This document shows, one piece after another, positions 1 to 7,915 of a DNA stretch of 64,000 bases. Under the pieces are notes generated by a model, which made no database searches, was not told the DNA's origin, and was given only the letters and a program-made list of their open reading frames with translations. The stretch is taken from positions 1,736,001 through 1,800,000 of the forward strand of contig NZ_CP038800.1 in NCBI RefSeq assembly GCF_024400535.1, in the 5' to 3' direction. Position numbers and translations under genes: made by a program. The first letter of the stretch is position 1. Each line of letters starts with the position of its first letter. The DNA comes from Treponema denticola. Its GTDB lineage: Bacteria > Spirochaetota > Spirochaetia > Treponematales > Treponemataceae.

Positions 1-338
1 GAAGGAGCAAAATCAACAGGAAGTTTAAGAAGGCCGGATAAATATTCTGCAACAGGTTTCATCCTGTGCTTTCCGTTAATATAAGCTTCCTCATCAAAGG
101 GTTTTCCGTCTTTTTCGGCCTTTTCCTTGGCTTTTTTTGCATCTTTTGAAGGATCGCCCAAATGGCTCATCAAAACAAGGCTTCTTGCTCCTTGTTCCAA
201 TATATATTTTATTGTAGGAAGAGCCGCCCTAATCCGCGTATCATCCTGCACTACACCGTCCTTCATAGGAACATTAAAATCGACACGCATTATTATGCGC
301 TTATCCTTTAAATTTACATCTTTTACAGTCTTAATCAT
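1..338 (-). CDS. pgk: phosphoglycerate kinase, 5' part (gene runs off the left edge)
   Basis: Glycolytic enzyme that transfers phosphate from 1,3-bisphosphoglycerate to ADP in the cytoplasm. Reading leftward from the ATG at 338, the first ~110 residues match the family N-terminal domain: [20 protein letters not shown], then the substrate-binding stretch DFNVPMKDG, an arginine-rich loop ([11 protein letters not shown]) and [11 protein letters not shown] clear Shine-Dalgarno (GGAGGT, complement of 342-347) sits just upstream and fixes the start. Only about a quarter of the protein is visible. The identification is secure; nothing can be said about the rest of the gene. Confidence 0.95.
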   Translation of the reverse strand, partial: MIKTVKDVNLKDKRIIMRVDFNVPMKDGVVQDDTRIRAALPTIKYILEQGARSLVLMSHLGDPSKDAKKAKEKAEKDGKPFDEEAYINGKHRMKPVAEYLSGLLKLPVDFAP

Positions 339-369
339 ATTACCTCCAACAATTTTTTATTTTAAGCCT

Positions 370-753
370 TTAAATTTTATCATTTTCTTTTTTGAATTCG
401 ATGAAGTCTATTTCAACCCCGTTAGGATCTACGGCCGTTAAAATCTTTTTACCGTCTTTTACGGTTCTTGGAGGAGCCGTTATACGGACATTTTTAGATT
501 TTAGGTACTTTTCGGCTTCGCCTATCTGGTCTACCTGTACGGTAAGAGAAAGCCGGCTGCCGTTTTGAGCTTTTGGGACATCATGGCTTATGAGCTCAAG
601 ATTCATTCCGCTATCAGGTTCCGTTAAAAAAGCAATTCTTTTTCCCGGAGCGGCCGACATCATATAATTAAAAGTAAATCCAAGTACTTTTTCATAAAAT
701 TCAAGTGATTTTTCCATTTCATCCGTGCGGATGGCAACACTGTTTAAAAACAT
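370..753 (-). CDS. VOC (glyoxalase/bleomycin-resistance) superfamily protein, 127 aa
   Basis: Small cytoplasmic protein of the vicinal-oxygen-chelate fold. It opens with FLNSVAIRTDEMEKSLEFY followed by EKVLGF, the usual first beta-alpha-beta unit, and ends with VDPNGVEIDFIEF, the typical second-half signature DPxGxxIEF. The length equals a single VOC domain pair. The start at 753 is chosen because AGAGGT (complement) lies just upstream; a longer open frame to 873 has no ribosome site and would run into the transposase remnant. Substrate unknown: lactoylglutathione lyase-like, dioxygenase-like and resistance functions are all possible. It lies downstream of, and in the same direction as, the transposase fragment but is probably transcribed on its own. 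Confidence 0.8.
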   Translation of the reverse strand: MFLNSVAIRTDEMEKSLEFYEKVLGFTFNYMMSAAPGKRIAFLTEPDSGMNLELISHDVPKAQNGSRLSLTVQVDQIGEAEKYLKSKNVRITAPPRTVKDGKKILTAVDPNGVEIDFIEFKKENDKI

Positions 754-872
754 TTTTATACCTCTTAAAAAAAGTATAACACAATCATTATCATAAGTCA
801 ATTGAAAGCACGACAAGAGCACGAAGATTATATAAATAAGCGCACATAGTTTTTGAAAAAAAATGATAAGCA

Positions 873-1184
873 TTATATCTCTAGAGCCCTAGCTAAATTA
901 CCAAAAGGGTCTAAACTCATAGCATATCGTTTAGCTTTAAGTGAATATTTCTTTCCAAGAATGGTATCTATGTGCTTTAGAATTGATAATGCCCATTTTC
1001 GTATGATGTTTTGATTCATAACTGCCGTCTTATTTATGGTTGTATTAGCATCTTCTTTGAATGTTACATCCAACAGCCAATGCATAGCCTCAATAGACCA
1101 ATGGCTCCTTACAGCTTTTGAAAACAATTCAATATTTAAGGCAAGAGAACTTATAAAATATCGTTGTTCTACACTTTTCTTTTT
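873..1184 (-). pseudogene. ISAs1-family transposase, C-terminal remnant
   Basis: Open frame without a start codon, bounded upstream by TAG at 1185-1187. It reads VEQRYFISSLALNIELFSKA, then VRSHWSIEAMHWLLDVTFKED and IIRKWALSILKH. This is the conserved C-terminal third of ISAs1 (H-repeat) transposases, including the last catalytic acidic residue in the LDVTFKED stretch. Everything N-terminal is missing. It is a different ISAs1 type from the copy at 1292-2456, as the tail is longer and dissimilar. The neighbouring element appears to have inserted right beside this older remnant. Confidence 0.85.
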
Positions 1185-1291
1185 CTATTATTTATTGCCT
1201 CTTACGGTAAAATTTTGCATTCAATTATATCGGTTCATTTATCGTTATGCTTTACTTTTTCTTTCATACTCTTGTCGTGTATTCTTCCCAT

Positions 1292-2456
1292 GGAAATCAA
1301 TTTTGTAATATTTTTTTGATAAAAGATATATCCATGAGAGCTTTAAACATAATGTGTGACAAAGAAGATTTAGGTGCATTTTTTTGTTTGTATCGCGAGA
1401 CCAAATTTAACGCCACTTTCCGTCCTATGTTCAAGGCTTGTTGTAGATTTTTATCTAAAAGCCGACAAAAGTCTTCTCTAAAATGAACATCTAATAACCA
1501 ATGCATGGTTTCTACAACCCATTCTTTTCTTGCTATATCCAATAGCTGTTGCGCTGTAAGTTTTCTACTCGAAATATAATAATGCCATTCATCACTCTTT
1601 CCTTTCTTACTCTTAAACTCTGAATGAATAGCTCCAATACAGCTTAACCCCTCCCATTCATCTGTATTATCCATCCAACCTAAATTAGTTGTGCAAAAGG
1701 CTGTTCGCTTTTCAACTCTTTCACGATTTTTTTCACTTTTACAAGCTGTGTCCATTTGTTTTCTTAGAATTTCATCTTGAACATATTCTTCAATATCCGC
1801 TTTTAATAAAGGCTGGTTCCCTTTTACCGACAATAAATAGTCCCCTTTTCCTTCTTTTATGATTTTTGCCGTTTCTTTTTGACAATTTAAGGCATCTGCA
1901 ACGATTATATGCCCTTTTATATTAAGAGTTTTTATAAGAGATTGAACCGTAGGTATCTCGTTTGTCTTTCCTTTAACACACTTTTGTGCCAATGTTATAC
2001 CAAATTCTGCAACTTGTGCAGAGACTATGTGCAGCGGACTTTCATAGCTGCTCATTTTATCTGTTGAACGGATAGTTTTTCCGTCTATCGCTATTGTAAG
2101 AGGCTTTTCTGTACCGTATTCTTTGATAAGAGCCTCAGCCATATTCATAAAACATTCGTTTAATGAGTCTATGTTTATCAATTTAAGTAGACAGGTTAGC
2201 CAATAATAGCAAGGTATCTTTTATGCCGAATCTTTATTGAGCCTATCTTTTATAATGTCGGCAGTTGCCCATTCGTGTATTTCTCTAATGTTTTTACGGC
2301 CGCAAAGAAGTCCAAGTAGTAATATTTTTAAAGCTTCATTTACGCTGTAAAAATATCCGTCGTAATTGCTTATTATTTTGATGTCGTTAAAGTAATCAAA
2401 TATATTTTCTATTTCCATACCTACATTATCGGCAGTTTTTAGTAAAATTGATTTCC
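1292..2456. mobile_element. ISAs1-family insertion sequence
   Basis: Element bounded by perfect 13-bp inverted repeats (GGAAATCAATTTT at 1292-1304, its complement at 2444-2456) around a single leftward transposase frame. Both sides carry the same 13-bp direct repeat GTGTATTCTTCCC (1277-1289 and 2457-2469). This is probably the target duplication, although it is slightly longer than the 8-10 bp usual for ISAs1, and two extra bases (AT) separate it from the left terminus. The insertion lies directly upstream of the HAD phosphatase and has probably removed or displaced that gene's 5' end or promoter. Confidence 0.75.
1297..2418 (-). pseudogene. ISAs1-family transposase interrupted by one in-frame TAA
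   Basis: Transposase of the element at 1292-2456. The N-terminal part starts at ATG 2418 (MEIENIFDYFNDIKII, then ILLLGLLCGRKNIREIHEWA), the DDE_Tnp_1-associated domain. The catalytic part contains LTIAIDGKTIRS (first catalytic Asp), HIIVADALNCQ (second), WVVETMHWLLDVHFREDFCR (Glu/Asp-rich third) and RYKQKNAP. The two parts are in the same frame, separated only by TAA at 2221-2223; the codons after it (KIPCYYWLTCLLKLINID) are typical of the family. The total would be about 373 residues, normal for ISAs1. As written the element should be unable to transpose by itself unless translation restarts or reads through. Confidence 0.85.
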
Positions 2457-2512
2457 GTGTATTCTTCCCCCCTCCGATTGACTTTATTTTGCAATTTATT
2501 CATAATGCCATT

Positions 2513-3679
2513 ATGCTTAATGATGATGCTTTAATTTTAAAAACAGGAAACTGGGAGCCTCAAAATAAAAAGAGGCTGGAAAAACTGATAAGAGAAAAAG
2601 CCTTTAACGGGAATTATGCCGTTTTTGACTGGGATTTTACTTCAATTTTTTATGACACACAGGATAATCTTTTTGTGTACCAGATTGAAAATCTTTGTTT
2701 TAATTTAAACCCCGAAGAATTCAATCAGACCATAAGGGCGGGAATTCCTCAAGACGAGATTTTGCCCCATACGGTAAACATTGAAGGCAGGGTCTTAACT
2801 GCCGAAGAACTTTCGGACGATTTAAACGAACGCTATAAGTTTCTATATAAAAATTATTTGAGTCTTAGCGGAAAAATGAGCCTTGCAGAAATTACATCGA
2901 CCGAAGAATTTATAGATTTTAAGGCTAAGATGCTCGTTTTAATGCGGGGAGCAGCCTCTCTTTGCGGTGTGGACATCGGCCAATCCGTAAGCACCGGTAT
3001 GACGATAGAAGAACTTTCAGCCCTTACCGAAAAGGCGATAGACCAAGGTCTAAAAGACGAAATAAACACTTATAAGGTAAGATCTTCATCGATTTTAAAA
3101 GGAAGAGCCGGAGAAGTAGAAGGCGGCTATAGAAAGGGCTTGCGTGTTCAAGAAGAAATGCAAGACCTGTTTTCGGCTTTAAGGAAAAACGGAATCGAAG
3201 TCTATATTTGCTCGGCCTCCCAAGAAGACAATGTCCGCGTTTTTGCTTCCAACCCAAAATACGGATATAAGCTGGAGAGCAAAAATGTTTTCGGAAGAAG
3301 AAGGCTCTTTGATAAAAATAAAAAGCTTACAGTTATAGATGACACCTCGATTCCTGCAACAAGAAAAGAAGGAAAGGCCGAAGCAATAAAAAAAGTCCTA
3401 GCCCCAAAACACCAAAACAAAGCTCCCGTTTTAATAGCAGGCGACGGGGACGGCGATTTTTACATGATGGATGCTTTTAAAGACGAGGCCTTAATCCTAA
3501 TCTTTAACAGAAGCCCCAAAAAAGAGGCTAAAATATACCCCCTTTTAATGAGCGGAATTAAAGAAAGAGGCAATCCTGATGCTCAAATAATTGTTCAGCA
3601 CAGAAATAACGAAAAAGGCTGTTTTATCTCAAAGGCCCCGGAAGAAGAAAAACCTCTGGACAGCCTGCCTGAAAAGTAA
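2513..3679 (+). CDS. HAD-superfamily phosphatase, possibly 5'-truncated by an IS
   Basis: Haloacid-dehalogenase-type hydrolase of about 388 residues. HAD motif I is FDWDFTSIF near residue 40 (nucleophile and general acid Asp), motif II lies around VYICSASQEDN, and the Mg-binding motif IV is LIAGDGDGDFYMM near residue 320. A large cap insertion lies between motifs I and II. Relatives of this type are usually exported and begin with a signal peptide. Here the first 20 or so residues (MLNDDALILKTGNWEPQ) show none, the ATG at 2513 has no ribosome site, and the open frame continues back through 2489 to the IS end at 2456. The secretion signal has therefore probably been lost to the insertion. Substrate unknown (phosphoserine/phosphorylcholine-type phosphatases are candidates). 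Confidence 0.75.
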   Translation: MLNDDALILKTGNWEPQNKKRLEKLIREKAFNGNYAVFDWDFTSIFYDTQDNLFVYQIENLCFNLNPEEFNQTIRAGIPQDEILPHTVNIEGRVLTAEELSDDLNERYKFLYKNYLSLSGKMSLAEITSTEEFIDFKAKMLVLMRGAASLCGVDIGQSVSTGMTIEELSALTEKAIDQGLKDEINTYKVRSSSILKGRAGEVEGGYRKGLRVQEEMQDLFSALRKNGIEVYICSASQEDNVRVFASNPKYGYKLESKNVFGRRRLFDKNKKLTVIDDTSIPATRKEGKAEAIKKVLAPKHQNKAPVLIAGDGDGDFYMMDAFKDEALILIFNRSPKKEAKIYPLLMSGIKERGNPDAQIIVQHRNNEKGCFISKAPEEEKPLDSLPEK

Positions 3680-3724
3680 TTTCCACAAGAGGCCAGAGCC
3701 TTAAGTTAGATAAAAGGATAATAT

Positions 3725-4753
3725 TTACGCATTTTTATTAAAGCCATCGGGGTGTTTTTTATACCAAGCCCAGCCGTCTTTGCACATTTCTTCAAGGTTG
3801 TATTTTGCCTTCCAGTCAAGCTCTTTGTTGGCCTTGTCGGGGTTTGCACAAGAACGCGGAACATCTCCTGCACGGCGTGCAGCCGGTTTTACGGGAAGAT
3901 CGATACCGGAGGCTTTTTTAAAGGCGTTTACTATATCTAAAACCGAATAACCGATTCCTGTTCCGAGGTTATATACATCAAAGCCCTTAAAACCTGAGGC
4001 TATTTTTTCCAGGGCGGCAGTATGTCCCGATGCAAGATCCAAAATGTGGATATAGTCGCGGATACAGGTACCATCAGGGGTGTCATAGTCGTTTCCGAAG
4101 ACGTTTAGATGAGGCAGTTTTCCTAAGGCTACTTGAGCGATATATGGAAAAAGGTTATTGGGAATACCCGAAGGCAGTTCTCCTATATCGGCACTTTTAT
4201 GGGCTCCTATGGGATTAAAATAACGCAAGGCGATTATGCTTAAATCCTTATCCGAAAAGGCCGTATCCCTTAAAATTTCTTCGGACATAAGCTTGGTTCT
4301 TCCGTAAGGATTTGCAGCAGAAATAGGAGAATTTTCAGGTATGGGGACAACCTTTGCATCGCCGTAGACTGTAGCCGAAGAACTGAATATAAAGTTTTTT
4401 ACCTTGTGCTCCTGCATAGCAAGCAAAAGATTGACAAGCCCGGAAATATTGTTTTCATAGTATTTTAAAGGCTTTTCTACGGACTCCCCTACGGCCTTAT
4501 ATGCGGCAAGGTGAATTACTGCATCAATAGAGGCACTTTTAAAAAAGTTAAAAAGCTTTTCCTTGTCCTTTATATCTATCTGTACAAGCTCCAATTTTTT
4601 AGAGCATATTTTTTCCAATACGGGAATTATTTTAGGTGAAGAATTAGAAAAATTATCCAAAATAATGGGCTCATAGCCTTTTTCGCATAAATCTGCAACG
4701 ATGTGGGAACCTATAAATCCGGCTCCTCCTGTAACCAATACTCTTTTAATCAA
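3725..4753 (-). CDS. galE: UDP-glucose 4-epimerase, 342 aa
   Basis: Interconverts UDP-glucose and UDP-galactose, feeding Leloir metabolism and cell-surface glycan synthesis. It is a short-chain dehydrogenase-type enzyme: the NAD-binding motif VTGGAGFIGSH is at residues 7-17, a Ser-Ser-Ala stretch (FIFSSSATVYGD) is followed by the catalytic YxxxK as NPYGRTKLMSEE, and RYFNPIGAH and a C-terminal SCANPDKANKELDWKAKY are GalE-specific. The length is standard. The start is a TTG at 4753 preceded by AGGGG, because no ATG or GTG fits ahead of the Rossmann strand. It lies in the same direction as superoxide reductase, with a hairpin between them. Confidence 0.95.
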   Translation of the reverse strand: MIKRVLVTGGAGFIGSHIVADLCEKGYEPIILDNFSNSSPKIIPVLEKICSKKLELVQIDIKDKEKLFNFFKSASIDAVIHLAAYKAVGESVEKPLKYYENNISGLVNLLLAMQEHKVKNFIFSSSATVYGDAKVVPIPENSPISAANPYGRTKLMSEEILRDTAFSDKDLSIIALRYFNPIGAHKSADIGELPSGIPNNLFPYIAQVALGKLPHLNVFGNDYDTPDGTCIRDYIHILDLASGHTAALEKIASGFKGFDVYNLGTGIGYSVLDIVNAFKKASGIDLPVKPAARRAGDVPRSCANPDKANKELDWKAKYNLEEMCKDGWAWYKKHPDGFNKNA

Positions 4754-4797
4754 AATTAACCCCTAAAAATTAAACTTACACACTCAAACACAAATAA

Positions 4798-4822
4798 GGC
4801 CTTCTAAAACTTTTAGAAGGCC
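4798..4822 (-). terminator. hairpin between superoxide reductase and galE
   Basis: Perfect 12-bp inverted repeat GGCCTTCTAAAA / TTTTAGAAGGCC just after the stop of the superoxide reductase gene, followed on the leftward strand by an AU-rich tract. It probably works as a terminator or attenuator that separates the gene from galE. Confidence 0.65.
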
Positions 4823-4839
4823 GATAAAAAATTTAAACC

Positions 4840-5226
4840 TTATTTGCCTGACCAAACGCCATGAAGATTACAGAATTCGTAAGCCTCAATAACCTTGTCA
4901 TCTGAAGTTAAGGAGAATTCAACTTCGGGAGCACCTGTAACGGGTAACTCCTTAAATTGGACACCTTTTTCCGTCTTAAGGCATACCCAAGCTATATGAT
5001 GTTCTTCAGTCATAGGATGGGCAACGGAGCCTACTTTTACCTTTACGGTGTTTCCGTTTACTTCGATTACAGGCACATGCTTTTCTTTTGCAGCATCAAC
5101 ACTTCCGATTTTAACGGCTGAAAGTTTTTCACCGCAGCATGAAACCTCAGCATCCGGACAGCAGTCAATCCCGATAATAGTTCCTTTTTTCTCTTTACAT
5201 AAAAAAAAGCTTATTTCTTTGTTCAT
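4840..5226 (-). CDS. superoxide reductase (class III, neelaredoxin-like), 128 aa
   Basis: Reduces superoxide to hydrogen peroxide without making oxygen, the usual defence of anaerobic treponemes. The catalytic (center II) iron ligands are all present: Glu and His in KEKHVPVIEV, His in GSVAHPMTEEHHIAWV (two more His), and the Cys/His pair in EFCNLHGVWSGK at the C terminus. The N-terminal desulforedoxin-like domain is incomplete. Only the first Cys (FFLCKEKKG) and a CC pair (SCCGEKL) remain of the CxxC...CC set, so the rubredoxin-type center I should not form as in class I enzymes. This matches the T. pallidum protein type. ATG start with an AGGAGT-type site upstream. Its electron donor (rubredoxin) is not in the window. 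Confidence 0.93.
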   Translation of the reverse strand: MNKEISFFLCKEKKGTIIGIDCCPDAEVSCCGEKLSAVKIGSVDAAKEKHVPVIEVNGNTVKVKVGSVAHPMTEEHHIAWVCLKTEKGVQFKELPVTGAPEVEFSLTSDDKVIEAYEFCNLHGVWSGK

Positions 5227-5298
5227 TAGTTATACTCCTAAAATTTATGAATTTACAGAACAAAATCTGCAACTTATATAATATAACAAAAAAAGGGC

Positions 5299-5327
5299 TT
5301 GACGTAAAGCCAAAAATAAGATATTAT
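5299..5327 (+). promoter_or_regulatory. sigma70-type promoter of tRNA-Val
   Basis: TTGACG at 5299-5304 and TATTAT at 5322-5327 with an exact 17-bp spacer, 23 bp before the mature tRNA 5' end. Strong by consensus; assigned from sequence only. Confidence 0.7.
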
Positions 5328-5350
5328 CTGACTATATTTGAAGAATTTAA

Positions 5351-5424
5351 GGGCAATTAGCTCAGTTGGTTAGAGTACAAGCATGACACGCTTGGGGTCA
5401 CTGGTTCGATTCCAGTATTGCCCA
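5351..5424 (+). tRNA. tRNA-Val (anticodon GAC)
   Basis: Full cloverleaf. The acceptor stem GGGCAAT pairs with ATTGCCC (5417-5423) with discriminator A. The D arm is AGCTCAGTTGGTTAGAGT. The anticodon arm is AAGCATGACACGCTT with anticodon GAC. The T arm is ACTGGTTCGATTCCAGT. CCA is not encoded. A promoter lies directly upstream. Confidence 0.96.
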
Positions 5425-5552
5425 GTTTTGTAAGTCTATATCTAGTATAGAGTTATAGATTTTCAATCCCCTTGAAAACTTCACTTTCTTTTCTCTTTTT
5501 GATGGACTGTCGCATAAAATGTCGTATAATTTTTATAATTTGATTAAATCTT

Positions 5553-5864
5553 GTGCTTTTTAACCTTATAACCGGAAGGAAGCACCAAATAAGAATACAA
5601 TGCTCGCAGTTCGGCACTCCCCTTTTAAACGATAAAAAATACGGCTCAAAACAAAAAAAAGTATTTTCTGAAGATTTGTCAAAAAAAGCTGCATATTTTT
5701 TACACGCCTATAAGTTAAGATTTTCGGAACCGTTTTTAGATGACTTACCAAAGGAGATTACCGCCCCCCTTCCTGAAAATTTTAAGAGGGCGGTCAAAAG
5801 TTTATTTAAGAGTACCTCTAAAAACCTTGTTGGATTTTTAGATTTGACAAACTTAAAAACTTAG
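5553..5864 (+). pseudogene. RluA-type pseudouridine synthase, C-terminal fragment
   Basis: About 100 residues matching the last third of RluA-family 23S rRNA pseudouridine synthases: LITGRKHQIRIQCSQFGTPL (family signature TGRxHQIRxQ...PL) then NDKKYGSKQ and a typical AYFLHAYKLRF strand. The catalytic domain with the active-site Asp is absent, and a GTG at 5553 is the only start, so the product would be inactive. The break is about 125 bp from the 3' end of tRNA-Val, which suggests loss of the 5' part through recombination near the tRNA. Its 3' end overlaps the convergent receptor gene by 12 bp. Confidence 0.75.
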
Positions 5865-7688
5865 CTGAGACAGGTACTTCGTAATCTTAGCAACAGCATC
5901 CTTGTTTGTTTCGCTTATTTCACTTACCTGAGTTATAATTTCATTTATTTGTCCTGTATCGTTTCCTATACCGCTCATTCCTTGTTCTATCATTCCCGAA
6001 ATTTCAACTAACTTTGTGATTTCCTTGCTTACCTCGGTATTGCCCCTAAGAATTTCCAAAGAACCGTTTTTTACCTTATAAGTTATATCGCTTATTTCCT
6101 TTATAGCATCCAAGACCTGAGTACTTCCCGAATTTTGCTCTGTCATAGCACTCATTATAGAAGCCGTACCGTTATTTACAATTGAAAGAATTTTCATTAT
6201 TTCGGCAAATTGAACCTCAGTCGTTTCAGCAGCAGAATTTAATTCCTCTATTTTGGTTTTAAGATTATTTAATACGCTTGTAATTGTTTTACCTTGAAGA
6301 CTGGATTCCTCAGCAAGTTTGCGGATTTCGTCAGCAACTACGGCAAAGCCCTTCCCGGACTCTCCCGCATGAGCAGCCTCAATAGCCGCATTCATTGCAA
6401 GAAGGTTTGTTTGACTTGCAATATGCTGAATAACATTAGAAGCCTCCAAAAGGCCGTCTGAATCATCGGTAATATTTTTTGCTATAGAGTGTGCTGTAGA
6501 AACGGCTTGATTGCCTGATTCGGCAGAAGCGTTTAGTTTTTCGATGGAGTCGACATTTTCTTTTACGGTTTTTGTTACGGACTGAATATTGGAAACCATT
6601 TCTTCTATCGTTGAAACGGATTCCGTAACGGCTGCAGACTGACTTTCAATATTCTTTCCTAATTTTTCTATACCTGAGGCCATTTGATTTAAGGTTCCCT
6701 GCATCTTTACAACACCTGAAGATTGATCTTGGATATGATTTCTGGCTGAAGAAATATTATCGGTTATTTTTCTGACAGCCTCTGATGTTTTATCCATGTT
6801 TGAAGAAAGAAATTCGGCCGTGTCTCCGGAAAGACCTACACTTTCATTAAGATCCTTTATAAAGGTTTTGTTAAAACTCAAAAGCTTACCGATATCCACC
6901 AGCAAAAGAGCTATCTCATCCCTGTTCCAGCTTGCAACAGGGTCACTCTTATAATTTCCATCAGCCAAATCTTTTATTATTCTTTGAATCAAAAAGATTC
7001 GAACTTCGATAGATTTTACTATAATTCTCAAACTTAAAACAGATAGCACCAATCCGTAAATAAACAAGGGCAAAACGGAATTTATAAGTCTTTTATAAAT
7101 ATTTTGGTTTTCAAAACGGACAATAGGAGCAAGTACAAGGAGGATAACTGCTATAATACAGGCAATACTTGCAATAGTAACTTTTTTCATCATCGAAAAA
7201 GATAAAAATTTTTCTTCGACAGGAACAAAGGAAACCCATCTTTCAAAAGCTCTAATGGTGCTTGAAGAAAATATAGTACCCAGTAAAAATATATTTCCTA
7301 TAGTACTAAAAAGAGAAGATAGAAACACACCTGTTTTACCAATAATTCCCACTTCTAAAGAAATAAGGGGGACACCGGCAGTAAACAAACATGGCATCGC
7401 CAACAAAACGGCTTCATATCTTAGTATGTTTTTCTTTGCTTTTTCGGGATTTTCTTTCCAGTTTATAATTGCAGGAAAAAAAAGTTTCTGTTTTATGATA
7501 GGACTTAAAACAGCAATTAGAATACTTATTATAAAAGTTTTTGAACTTATAACAGCCTTCAAATTAGAAGAACTTCCGACAAAAATAGAGGTAAAAAAAT
7601 TGCCAAAAATCCAACCAAAATTGGTAAATAGATCAAAAACCAAAATCTTTTTTGGCGGAGGGGGAACAATTACATTAACTTTTTCCAT
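5853..7688 (-). CDS. methyl-accepting chemotaxis protein, 611 aa
   Basis: Membrane chemoreceptor passing signals to CheW/CheA. The N-terminal third holds several hydrophobic segments (for example [40 protein letters not shown] and [19 protein letters not shown]) rather than the usual two with a periplasmic sensor, so the sensing region looks membrane-embedded. A HAMP-like linker ([18 protein letters not shown]) leads to the coiled-coil signalling domain, with the hairpin tip [19 protein letters not shown] followed by [14 protein letters not shown]. The ATG at 7688 is chosen because AAAGGAGAAAG precedes it; an upstream TTG at 7745 has none. Ligand unknown. Confidence 0.93.
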   Translation of the reverse strand: MEKVNVIVPPPPKKILVFDLFTNFGWIFGNFFTSIFVGSSSNLKAVISSKTFIISILIAVLSPIIKQKLFFPAIINWKENPEKAKKNILRYEAVLLAMPCLFTAGVPLISLEVGIIGKTGVFLSSLFSTIGNIFLLGTIFSSSTIRAFERWVSFVPVEEKFLSFSMMKKVTIASIACIIAVILLVLAPIVRFENQNIYKRLINSVLPLFIYGLVLSVLSLRIIVKSIEVRIFLIQRIIKDLADGNYKSDPVASWNRDEIALLLVDIGKLLSFNKTFIKDLNESVGLSGDTAEFLSSNMDKTSEAVRKITDNISSARNHIQDQSSGVVKMQGTLNQMASGIEKLGKNIESQSAAVTESVSTIEEMVSNIQSVTKTVKENVDSIEKLNASAESGNQAVSTAHSIAKNITDDSDGLLEASNVIQHIASQTNLLAMNAAIEAAHAGESGKGFAVVADEIRKLAEESSLQGKTITSVLNNLKTKIEELNSAAETTEVQFAEIMKILSIVNNGTASIMSAMTEQNSGSTQVLDAIKEISDITYKVKNGSLEILRGNTEVSKEITKLVEISGMIEQGMSGIGNDTGQINEIITQVSEISETNKDAVAKITKYLSQLSF

Positions 7689-7847
7689 AAAACTTTCTCC
7701 TTTATTTGTTATATCAATTTTAAATCTTTTCTCTAAATTCTTCAAGCTTAAAAATTTGATTTATTATAAATAGAATACATGAGCGATTGGATTATTTACA
7801 CTGAAACGGAAATGATAACACCAGATGTATATTTTTTATAGTAAGAC

Positions 7848-7885
7848 AAACCGGCCCTGAGCCAAGTTAAAAGCTGAGCCGGTTT
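7848..7885 (-). terminator. putative terminator hairpin after the metal ATPase
   Basis: AAACCGGC (7848-7855) pairs with GCCGGTTT (7878-7885) around a 22-nt loop, just downstream of the leftward ATPase gene stop. Only a weak U tract follows, so termination strength is uncertain. Confidence 0.45.
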
Positions 7886-7915
7886 ATCTTAATTTTGTAA
7901 TTTATCAATATTGAC

